5,562 nt of DNA from an uncultured Clostridia bacterium (GTDB lineage Bacteria; Bacillota; Clostridia; Peptostreptococcales; Anaerovoracaceae). The position numbers were made by a program, and so were the translations under genes. Each line of letters opens with the position of its first letter. Positions within the stretch are counted from its first letter, which is position 1. Of this stretch, positions 1-4,797 are shown one piece after another. The notes below the pieces were generated by a model. That model saw only the letters and a list, made by a program, of their open reading frames with translations, was not told the DNA's origin and did no database searches. The stretch lies in assembly GCA_938045615.1 (NCBI GenBank), contig CALIBC010000094.1:1-5562 (forward strand), in the 5' to 3' direction.

Positions 1-73
1 CGGAATGGCCCTTCTTGAAGCGTCCATGCTGGTCTCTTGCTCCGGTATCAGGAGTCTTTGGTTCGTCTATCAT
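1..73 (-). CDS. N-terminus of a phage protein with GRFKKG motif; possible small terminase subunit (partial)
   Basis: Reading leftward from the ATG at 73-71, an open frame runs 24 codons to the window edge, beginning MIDEPKTPDTG and ending HGRFKKGHS. The charged 'GRF-K-KG-x-S' ending resembles the start of DUF5681-type and related phage proteins, where RFKKGxSGNP is common, and such N-termini occur on proteins annotated as small terminase subunits. The ATG is preceded by an AC-rich leader and, 27 nt upstream, by a Bacteroidetes-like -7 box, which supports this start. No alternative in-frame ATG is visible upstream. Its place after a RuvC-type resolvase and behind a strong hairpin fits the first gene of a packaging operon. 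I see only about 24 residues, so the coding call is moderately firm and the terminase assignment is a guess from motif and context. It could equally be an unrelated DNA-binding or hypothetical phage protein. Confidence 0.6.
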   Translation of the reverse strand, partial: MIDEPKTPDTGARDQHGRFKKGHS

Positions 74-99
74 GTTGTATTTGTTTACGTTGATGGCTG

Positions 100-107
100 C
101 AAAGGTA
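100..107 (-). promoter_or_regulatory. Candidate Bacteroidetes -7 promoter box
   Basis: The minus strand reads TACCTTTG, matching the Bacteroidetes sigma-ABfr -7 consensus TAnnTTTG. It lies 27 nt upstream of the ATG at 73 and just beyond the hairpin at 120-197, where a new operon would be expected to start. No clear TTTG-type -33 element is seen at the usual distance, as that stretch is GC-rich and overlaps the hairpin arm, so the promoter is only moderately supported and might need an activator. Confidence 0.4.
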
Positions 108-119
108 AAGGGTATACGG

Positions 120-197
120 CCGCGTGGCAGGGGCGTGTACTCCTTGACTCTTACGGTAGCCCCCCCGCGATAAAGTCAAGGAGTACGCCCCACGCGG
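120..197. repeat. Long imperfect inverted repeat forming a strong hairpin; candidate operon-end structure
   Basis: Arms at 120-149 and 174-197 are nearly perfect reverse complements. The right arm is AGTCAAGGAGTAC followed by GCCCCACGCGG. The left arm matches it over about 24 bp, with 'GT' and 'CA'-type insertions the only interruptions. The 24-nt loop contains seven consecutive C (160-166). It starts 5 bp after the resolvase stop codon and ends before the promoter-like box at 100-107, so it may stop or insulate transcription between two operons. No run of T follows it in the transcription direction, so it is not a textbook rho-independent terminator. Other possibilities are an mRNA-stabilising 3' structure, a protein-binding or packaging-recognition site near the presumed terminase gene, or a recombination site. 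Confidence 0.75.
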
Positions 198-202
198 CGC
201 GG

Positions 203-715
203 TCAAGTGTTCAGCCGTATGGGCAGCCCGGCGTGCACCCAAGCCAGGAGGGCGGCGTCGCGCATGTCTTGCGAGGTGCGCCGGGTGTAGCCCGTGAACT
301 GGGCCAGCTCGGCGGCGGTGATCTTGCCGTCCGGGCCCCGCCAGCACTTCTGCAAGGGGCGCTGCTCGACGGTCTCGATGCCCATGTGGCGGGCCATCTC
401 GACGATCTTTTGGCCTGTCTCATGGTTGCGACCGGCGGAGCGACCGATGGCGGCGGCCTTGCGGCGACTGTCTCCGGCCTGTACGTGCCAGTTGGAGCGG
501 TTGAGCCATCCGGCCTCGACGACGACAGTGAGGGATTCTCCGAGGGCGTCCGTGGCCTGCTTTATGGCGTGTAGGTCGTCGATCAGTTCGGGGAACGTCT
601 TTGCCTCGCAATGCAGCTCCCGGGAGGGGAGGTGTAGGAAGGCTACGCCCGACTTATCCACGTCGGGGTCGATGGCGATGATGTGGCGAGGGCGCTTTTC
701 TTCTTTCGTTTCCAT
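203..715 (-). CDS. RuvC-fold Holliday-junction resolvase-like nuclease
   Basis: This 170-residue protein has the RNase H/RuvC nuclease layout. The first strand is HIIAIDPDVDKSGVAF with D16 (residues 11-26), the second acidic site is VVVEAG with E67, and the C-terminal helix carries D150-x-x-D153-A. The D150/D153 spacing matches the final acidic pair of RuvC. Between them lies a basic Gly/Arg stretch (IGRSAGRNHETG, 90-101) like the DNA-contacting helix region of RuvC. Length is close to bacterial RuvC (about 160-175). Such enzymes cut branched DNA with two divalent metal ions in the four-acid site; in phages they resolve replication and recombination intermediates before packaging. The ATG at 715 lies 6 bp after the stop of the membrane-protein gene, with an A-rich context. 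It is the last gene before the hairpin and is GC-rich, unlike the gene pair before it. The RuvC fold is well supported; specificity (Holliday junction or another branched substrate) is inferred. Confidence 0.85.
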   Translation of the reverse strand: METKEEKRPRHIIAIDPDVDKSGVAFLHLPSRELHCEAKTFPELIDDLHAIKQATDALGESLTVVVEAGWLNRSNWHVQAGDSRRKAAAIGRSAGRNHETGQKIVEMARHMGIETVEQRPLQKCWRGPDGKITAAELAQFTGYTRRTSQDMRDAALLAWVHAGLPIRLNT

Positions 716-721
716 CGTTAC

Positions 722-940
722 TTATTCACTTTCAAGAAGGATCCAAGCAACGGCTAATAGGATAAAACCTCCACTTAATAAGAGGGCTACTATATATACC
801 GATGCTACTTTCGGAATATCCTCTCGTTCGAGACGTATATCTCGCATTATTATCTTGTATATGCCTATAAGGCAGCCGTAATTGATTGCCGCTGTGATTG
901 CGATAGCTGCAAGCCTTACTGCAATTGTTGTGCTATTCAT
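722..940 (-). CDS. Small two-span membrane protein of unknown function
   Basis: The protein has 72 residues. Two hydrophobic stretches are visible, about residues 6-31 (TIAVRLAAIAITAAIN onward) and 44-69 (ASVYIVALLLSGGFILLAVAWIL region). A charged loop, RDIRLEREDIPK, joins them at 32-43, which suggests a helical hairpin in the inner membrane. There is no cleavable signal peptide pattern. Its ATG overlaps the last codons of the 515-residue gene by 8 bp (ATGAATAG arrangement), so translation is probably coupled, and the resolvase begins 6 bp after its stop. It shares the AT-rich composition of the 515-residue gene, and the two may have been acquired together. Two-span proteins of this size include some holins and superinfection-exclusion proteins, but nothing here identifies it as either, and there is no lysin next to it. 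Confidence 0.75.
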   Translation of the reverse strand: MNSTTIAVRLAAIAITAAINYGCLIGIYKIIMRDIRLEREDIPKVASVYIVALLLSGGFILLAVAWILLESE

Positions 941-2480
941 ATCCTTCTTCTTCGGTTTCGTCTTCTTCCATTTCGAAAGTCATAACGTCTGCGATTTCTG
1001 TCATACGTACAACTCCAAAGAGGCCGTAATTGATAAGGTCTCTATACTGATCCCCGGCAAACTTATGATAGTCTTCTTTTGTCATGCTGCCAACCCTATA
1101 CTGGTTCTCGATGCTTTTAAGTCGTCGAACCTTTGTGTAGATCATATCGGCCAAAGTACCTATTCGCTGTTTGCGCCAAAGACTCCCATATTCTTTGCCC
1201 TTTTCGCTTATCAGTGAGAGGGCTGCCTGCATTTGATCAGAGTAAAATCGCATTGGAGATTCTGGAACTCCTAATGACTGCACGCCAAATCCACCTTGTC
1301 GCAATGCGATTATGCCGTAATTCACTACAGCCGCAAATTCATCACGCATGCCTTCAAAGAATGCAAGTCCCAATCTCTTACTCTTATCCCTGTCTGTCAC
1401 ACGCTTCTTTATGATGGTGGCTTTCATGTAGAGCTGATCCGTTACGGTTTCGGGGTGCATGAAGCAAAAGGAAGCGCCGTAAAGCCTTATTTTCTCCTCG
1501 AATATCACCTCGCAGAATTTAATAGCGTTTTTTAGGTCTGTTTCTTCCATCGTCCGGTCTTCGCCTTCCTTCAAATGAAACTCTAATGACTCGTTCAACG
1601 ACATGCCTGTCATCTCTGCATCCCATACTATATCAAACTGAACCCCCTCGTCTGCTGTTGGGATAAATTTCTGATTGATGAAACACAAACAGTCAGCTTT
1701 GTAATCGCCTGCACTCTTCCCTGTATCTGCAAAAGAAAAAGGGAAATCAGGTTCAGATAGATATACACGTAGGATCTGCCACCTATATACTTCAGATTCT
1801 TCCATATCATAGCTATTAACACAGCTACGTTCGCCTGTTTGTGGATTGTCTACTTTAAGACCCTTAATAGACTGATCTGTGTTGCATACTCTATATATCA
1901 CCTCGAATGCTAATTCGGGGTAATGGAATCCCATGCGCCTTAACTCTTCGACGGTAAGGTCTGAATCGTCTACGCCTTCTTCTTTGCTTTCGGGAGCTTC
2001 CTTTTTGGCGTTCGGCGAATCCGTTTCGCCCGGATCGTCTGAACCGCCGCTGCTCTGTTTGTAGGTGTAATCATTCAAACACTTAAGCACTTCTTCTACA
2101 CTCCCACCGGTGCGCATCGCTTCTATGACCGCATTCTGTAAACTGCGGTCTGCTGTTGGTGCCCACTTTCTATCTATAAAAAGCAAATGATCAAATCTCC
2201 ACCAATATGGCACACAACTCAGCAAGTGGTCTGAAGTTTCACAATGATTGGATATGCAAATAGAGGTAGCCTCCTGACCCTTTACTATTTCCCTGTCGAA
2301 GCCTATTACAAAGTTAGATATAGCCCTATCAAGTTTCACAATATCGATCTCGTTCCGACCGACCTCTATCTCGTTGATAACTCGAAGCACGTCTTTCGGG
2401 AAATTGAATCCCATACGCTCCAAATCTTTCTCGGACAATGGCCGCTGGAACGTCCTATCATGTTTCTTATCTGTTTCCAT
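933..2480 (-). CDS. DUF1599/Nmad1 (nucleotide modification associated) protein with duplicated N-terminal modules
   Basis: This is a 515-residue protein in three parts. Module A (about 15-137) and module B (about 175-306) are diverged copies: L-x3-[DE]L-x-RMGF-[NH][FY]P at 15-28 and 175-188, then FI-x2-K-x2-PTAD at 101-111 and 267-277. An acidic Ser/Gly/Glu linker (138-174) separates them. Residues about 312-500 match the Bacteroidetes DUF1599 tandem: repeat 1 has RLYG, TVTDQLYMKA and EFAAVVNYGIIAL; repeat 2 has KEYGSLWR, LADMIYTKVRRLKSIE and YRDLINYGLFGVV. DUF1599 is also called Nmad1, a mostly helical phage-associated domain named for its link with DNA-base modification genes; its chemistry is unknown to me. 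The tail is acidic. I do not recognise the N-terminal modules. The start follows an AACAACGAA leader 20 bp after the preceding stop. The gene is AT-richer than its neighbours and is translationally coupled to the membrane protein after it. Confidence 0.85.
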   Translation of the reverse strand: METDKKHDRTFQRPLSEKDLERMGFNFPKDVLRVINEIEVGRNEIDIVKLDRAISNFVIGFDREIVKGQEATSICISNHCETSDHLLSCVPYWWRFDHLLFIDRKWAPTADRSLQNAVIEAMRTGGSVEEVLKCLNDYTYKQSSGGSDDPGETDSPNAKKEAPESKEEGVDDSDLTVEELRRMGFHYPELAFEVIYRVCNTDQSIKGLKVDNPQTGERSCVNSYDMEESEVYRWQILRVYLSEPDFPFSFADTGKSAGDYKADCLCFINQKFIPTADEGVQFDIVWDAEMTGMSLNESLEFHLKEGEDRTMEETDLKNAIKFCEVIFEEKIRLYGASFCFMHPETVTDQLYMKATIIKKRVTDRDKSKRLGLAFFEGMRDEFAAVVNYGIIALRQGGFGVQSLGVPESPMRFYSDQMQAALSLISEKGKEYGSLWRKQRIGTLADMIYTKVRRLKSIENQYRVGSMTKEDYHKFAGDQYRDLINYGLFGVVRMTEIADVMTFEMEEDETEEEGYE

Positions 2481-2500
2481 TTCGTTGTTCTATTTCTGGT

Positions 2501-2698
2501 TTAATCATCATCTGTCAAATCATTAGGGGGTATGACGCCGTACCCGAACCGGATCCGAAAGGTCACGGTGGCCTCCATGACGTCGCGGGTGAACCGCACC
2601 ACGTCTATTTGGTTGTCTGGGTTGGCCACGGCTGCGCGGTATTCCGCCGTGATCCTTTCGTGCCGGCTGGGGGCTTTCGTTTCGTTGTTTGTTTCCAT
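2501..2698 (-). CDS. Small acidic-tailed hypothetical protein
   Basis: The protein has 65 residues and begins METNNETK. Its middle reads NQIDVVRFTRDVMEATVTF and it ends in an acidic LTDDD tail. It has no membrane span and no cysteine motif. I do not recognise a family. It begins 13 bp after the ssb stop behind the leader ACGCGCACACGGA, nearly the same leader as before the zinc-binding gene, which supports this ATG. The 515-residue gene starts 20 bp after its stop. The segment NQIDVVRFTRDV resembles NEIDIVKLDRAI in module A of that neighbour (residues 43-54), so it may be a stand-alone relative of part of that module. The similarity is short and could be chance. The gene sits in the ssb operon and may serve DNA metabolism. 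Confidence 0.65.
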   Translation of the reverse strand: METNNETKAPSRHERITAEYRAAVANPDNQIDVVRFTRDVMEATVTFRIRFGYGVIPPNDLTDDD

Positions 2699-2711
2699 TC
2701 CGTGTGCGCGT
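2699..2711 (-). promoter_or_regulatory. CA-rich translation leader
   Basis: On the minus strand the ssb stop TAA is followed directly by ACGCGCACACGGA and then the ATG of the 65-residue gene. The layout and sequence nearly repeat those of the leader at 3996-4007. There is no Shine-Dalgarno sequence. It probably acts as the ribosome-entry context, or it is a conserved joint left by gene shuffling. Confidence 0.45.
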
Positions 2712-3143
2712 TTAGAAGGGCAGATCGTCTTCGCCTCCGATGGGGGTGCCTGCGGGCACCTGCGAAGTTTGACCCGCTACGTGCTGGGTTACGGCGGGCT
2801 GTGTGGCTTGCGTTTGGGTGGGGCTACCGCCGCAGAGGTAGACCTCGCGGGCGTTGACGTTGATGTCTACGCGCGTCTGGCCGGTACGGTCGGTGTAGAG
2901 GTTGTTGCGCATCGTGCCGCGGACGAACACCTTCGCGCCTCGCTTGAGGTAGGGCAACACGGCGCCGCCCTCGCCGTACCAATAGATGGACAGCCACGTG
3001 GTGCGTTGCGTGGGGGGCTCACCGGGCTTCTGTGCGCGCACGTTTTCGGTGTGCGCCACACTGAAGCAGACGTACTTCTTACCTGAAAATTCTTTCACTT
3101 CGGCATCCCGTCCGAGGTTGCCAATTACTTCGATTTGTAGCAT
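2712..3143 (-). CDS. ssb: Single-stranded DNA-binding protein
   Basis: This 143-residue protein has the bacterial SSB layout. The OB-fold spans residues 1-105, opening MLQIEVIGNLGRDAEVKEF and continuing with VCFSVAHTE, TTWLSIYWYG and LKRGAKVFVRGTM. A Gln/Thr/Pro/Gly-rich linker (about 106-135) and the acidic tail tip GGEDDLPF follow; the tail is the docking peptide for replication and repair partners. It coats single-stranded DNA during replication and recombination, usually as a tetramer. The sequence is complete and of normal length. The ATG at 3143 is the natural SSB start. The gene is the first after a 420-bp interval containing the 41-bp repeat array and the AT-rich 8-bp repeats, so its transcription or a nearby replication origin may be controlled there. 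The 65-residue gene follows 13 bp downstream. A phage-encoded copy is likely from context; sequence alone cannot exclude a plasmid or conjugative element. Confidence 0.95.
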   Translation of the reverse strand: MLQIEVIGNLGRDAEVKEFSGKKYVCFSVAHTENVRAQKPGEPPTQRTTWLSIYWYGEGGAVLPYLKRGAKVFVRGTMRNNLYTDRTGQTRVDINVNAREVYLCGGSPTQTQATQPAVTQHVAGQTSQVPAGTPIGGEDDLPF

Positions 3144-3177
3144 ATAGGGGTTGAATGATGTTGGGGCCTAACGGCCG

Positions 3178-3201
3178 GTTTATTTGTTTATCTGTTTATG
3201 C
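3178..3201. repeat. Three AT-rich 8-bp direct repeats (GTTTATNN), possible unwinding element
   Basis: GTTTAT begins at 3178, 3186 and 3194, giving three units at an exact 8-bp period on the plus strand (minus-strand units read ATAAAC). The tract lies between the 41-bp array and ssb. A short GGCC-TAAC-GGCC inverted repeat sits just beside it at 3165-3176. Short AT-rich direct repeats next to longer protein-binding repeats are typical of DNA-unwinding elements in iteron origins; that role here is inferred. They could also be part of the ssb promoter region. Confidence 0.6.
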
Positions 3202-3207
3202 GTTGAG

Positions 3208-3560
3208 GTGTGAAATGAGGGTCGCCGCAGACCTAAATCCTGTTTTTGGTGCGAAATGACCCTCGCCGCGGGCTTCAAATCAATTTTTAGCCCAAAATGA
3301 GGGTCGCCGCGGGCTTAAATCCTGTTTTTGGCCCAATCCGAGGCTCATTTTGGACTCAAAATCGGTTTTTGGTGCAAAACGAGGCAAGTTTTGGGCTTCA
3401 AAACTCATTTTGACGCAATCCTCGGCGGGTTTCGGGCTCCAAATTGATTTTTGGTGCAATCCTCGGCGGGTTTCGGACTCCAAACACGTTTTTGATGCAA
3501 TTCCCGGTGGGTTTCAGGCTTCAAAACGGTTTTTGGTGCGAAACGTGGTTCCCGCGGGTG
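3208..3560. repeat. Array of eight 41-bp degenerate tandem repeats plus a partial ninth (iteron-like)
   Basis: Units begin at 3208, 3249, 3290, 3331, 3372, 3413, 3454 and 3495, each exactly 41 bp, with a partial unit from 3536 to about 3560. Each unit starts like GTGC-AA, has a GC-rich centre such as GGGTCGCCGCGGGCTT or CGGCGGGTTTCGGGCTCC, then CAAA, and ends in a T-run as in GTTTTTG. Units 1-3 and units 6-8 form two sequence subtypes, with 4 and 5 intermediate. Sequence has drifted but spacing has not, and 41 bp is close to four helical turns, so all units present the same DNA face. This fits several bound copies of one protein, as at an iteron origin or centromere-like site. The rest of the 420-bp gene-free interval (3144-3563) holds only the AT-rich repeats and the ssb leader. 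The array starts immediately after the zinc-protein stop codon. Function is inferred; the repeat itself is directly visible. Confidence 0.9.
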
Positions 3561-3563
3561 GCA

Positions 3564-3995
3564 TCACCGCTTGCAGGTGGCGATGTTGATGCGGTGAATA
3601 ACCCGTTCGGAGTAGCTCAGGCTGCCTTCGTAGCCGCGGGCGTAGAGCTCGCCCATCAGCTGGCGGGGCGTGAAGCGCGCCAGCTCCGGATGGAGAGGCG
3701 CGTCCGGGCGCGCTTGCACGATTCCGAGGCGTTCGGCCGAGGCGGCCTCCAGTTCGTCTTCGAAGGATTGGCGAGCGGCTTCCAGCCGACGTTTGCTGTC
3801 GCGGAGGCAGCGCTCCTTGTCGCGTCGGAGGTGATAATAGACCTTACAACACGCCTTGCAGGTGCCCTGTAGGTTGTCCGCGTTGTTGGTGTTTCGGTAG
3901 AACTCGCTCGCTGGCTTCTCAGCGCCGCAATGCGAACAGCGCTTTGTGATCTCTTTGGTGTTTGTATCCATTGTGGTTATCGTTGTTTGATTCAT
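3564..3995 (-). CDS. Zinc-finger/coiled-coil phage protein of unknown function
   Basis: The protein has 143 residues. An N-terminal treble-clef-like zinc site is formed by C20-x2-C23 (CSHCGAEKPASEFY) and C46-x2-C49 (CKACC), 22 residues apart. The 'KPASEF' and 'CKAC' context resembles small phage zinc proteins, some of which carry an HNH or endonuclease VII nuclease, but no nuclease histidine-asparagine core is evident here. Residues about 52-92 are rich in Arg, Glu and Ala and look helical, possibly coiled coil. The C-terminus has FTPRQLMGELYARGYEGSL, a helix-plus-loop segment I cannot assign. The start at 3995 follows the CA-rich leader ACGCACACACGA, 12 bp after the dut stop; a second ATG at 3971 (residue 9), also preceded by a CA-rich stretch, is a real alternative. 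The stop at 3564 abuts the 41-bp array. Nucleic-acid binding is likely; binding to that array is only a possibility. Confidence 0.75.
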   Translation of the reverse strand: MNQTTITTMDTNTKEITKRCSHCGAEKPASEFYRNTNNADNLQGTCKACCKVYYHLRRDKERCLRDSKRRLEAARQSFEDELEAASAERLGIVQARPDAPLHPELARFTPRQLMGELYARGYEGSLSYSERVIHRINIATCKR

Positions 3996-4007
3996 TCGTG
4001 TGTGCGT
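3996..4007 (-). promoter_or_regulatory. CA-rich translation leader
   Basis: On the minus strand the dut stop TAA is followed directly by ACGCACACACGA and the ATG at 3995. This nearly duplicates the leader at 2699-2711 and shares GCACACACG with the leader at 5460-5483. It favours 3995 over 3971 as the start of the zinc-binding protein. Confidence 0.45.
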
Positions 4008-4439
4008 TTACAGGCCCGTATGTCCAAAGCCACTACGGCCTCGCTGTGTCTCATCGAGGGCGTCCACGGACTGCCATTCGACGTATTCGTGGCGTGCAAC
4101 GACGAGCTGCGCGATGCGGTCGCCATCATAGACCGTGAACGGCGTGTCGGAGAGGTTGGCGAGAATGACACAGATCTCTCCGCGGTAATCGGCGTCGATC
4201 GTGCCGGGTGTGTTCAGGACGGTGATGCCGTGCTTGATGGCCAGCCCGCTGCGTGGGCGGACTTGCGCCTCATAGCCGGCTGGGAGTTCGATGCGGATCC
4301 CGGTGGGGATCAGTGCCCGCTGCATGGGTGCGAGCGTCACAGGCTTCTCTAAAGAGGCGTGGAGATCCATCCCGGCCGAGAGTGGCGTGGCGTATCTGGG
4401 CAACGGGTGGCGCGATGTGTTGACGATTTTCACTTTCAT
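4008..4439 (-). CDS. dut: dUTP diphosphatase (trimeric dUTPase)
   Basis: This 143-residue protein hydrolyses dUTP to dUMP and pyrophosphate, keeping uracil out of DNA and supplying dUMP for thymidylate synthesis. All five trimeric dUTPase motifs are present: SAGMDLHA (21-28), RPRSGLA (61-67), GTIDADYRGE (79-88, with catalytic D82 and discriminating Y85), GDRIAQL (106-112), and the C-terminal P-loop-like RGRSGFGHTG (133-142). Motif 5 has Ser where many homologues have Gly (RGxGGFGSTG), a minor variation. I chose the ATG at 4439 because MKVKIVN is the usual dUTPase start and it lies 13 bp after the preceding stop. A start at 4481 would add 14 low-complexity residues and overlap the upstream gene. 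Leader TAACCACAACCCACAG, no Shine-Dalgarno. Lying directly after NDT-like genes, it fits a deoxynucleotide-pool operon. Confidence 0.95.
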   Translation of the reverse strand: MKVKIVNTSRHPLPRYATPLSAGMDLHASLEKPVTLAPMQRALIPTGIRIELPAGYEAQVRPRSGLAIKHGITVLNTPGTIDADYRGEICVILANLSDTPFTVYDGDRIAQLVVARHEYVEWQSVDALDETQRGRSGFGHTGL

Positions 4440-4452
4440 CTGTGGGTTGTGG

Positions 4453-4797
4453 TTATGGGGTTTGTATAGAGTGGAGGGCATCTGTGAGGGGGATCAGCTG
4501 GCGATCCTCCGAAAAGGTGTAGATGGGCATGCCGCGTTTCAAGGCCGCACGCCGCTCGATCTGTGCACCGCGTGACCGTTCCCACCCGCGAAGCATGCAA
4601 ACGCCGTCACAGCGCCTGAGAGTGGCCAAATCGGCGCGTATATGCTCCACCCAGGTGGCGTCGCTAGGCAATCCATTGTAGATCGGGTTCACAGGATGGT
4701 GTCCGAGCTCAGAGAGTCGGCGGGCAGCCACGGCAAAGCGTTTGACGGCGATAGGGTAAGGCAGGCCGGTGATCCGGCCGCTGATGTAGATGATCAT
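4453..4797 (-). CDS. DUF4406 protein, nucleoside 2-deoxyribosyltransferase-like
   Basis: This 114-residue protein has the DUF4406 layout. It opens with the strand and loop IIYISGRITGLP (2-13). HPVNPIYNG follows at 34-42, then D56 in the helix before RRCDGVCMLRGWERS (61-75), and the S75-x-G-A-x-x-E81 signature. In the nucleoside 2-deoxyribosyltransferase superfamily the glutamate in the equivalent position is the nucleophile, so E81 is the likely active-site residue. Relatives act on deoxynucleosides or deoxynucleotides by exchange or hydrolysis of the glycosidic bond. Activity of DUF4406 proteins themselves is not established to my knowledge, so the reaction is inferred. The ATG overlaps the stop of the preceding two-domain relative (ATGA), giving translational coupling, and dut begins 13 bp downstream. 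It is complete and GC-rich, in contrast to its AT-richer upstream partner. Confidence 0.85.
   Translation of the reverse strand: MIIYISGRITGLPYPIAVKRFAVAARRLSELGHHPVNPIYNGLPSDATWVEHIRADLATLRRCDGVCMLRGWERSRGAQIERRAALKRGMPIYTFSEDRQLIPLTDALHSIQTP

Noticed and set aside
120..197. tRNA or other structured RNA gene in the hairpin
   Set aside because: The fold is a single long stem with a large loop; no cloverleaf arms, T-loop motif or CCA end is seen.
5..881. Long plus-strand frames at 5-574 and 294-881
   Set aside because: They lie antisense to the resolvase gene, whose catalytic motifs are clear, and reflect its high GC content; their translations show no recognisable domain.
722..940. Assignment of the small membrane protein as a holin
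   Set aside because: Two spans and small size are compatible, but there is no adjacent endolysin and it sits between nucleotide- and DNA-metabolism genes, so a lysis role is unsupported.
3280..3483. 67-codon minus-strand open frame across the repeat array, and plus-strand frames at 3350-3589 and 3444-3872
   Set aside because: A 41-bp period is not a multiple of three, so these frames arise from low stop density in repeated non-coding DNA; the last two also run antisense into the zinc-protein gene.
3208..3560. CRISPR array
   Set aside because: The 41-bp units are contiguous and every position is part of the degenerate repeat; there are no conserved repeats separated by unique spacers, and no cas gene is present.
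4440..4481. Upstream start for dUTPase at 4481
   Set aside because: It would add 14 low-complexity residues before the canonical MKVKIVN start and overlap the DUF4406 gene; the internal ATG fits family length.
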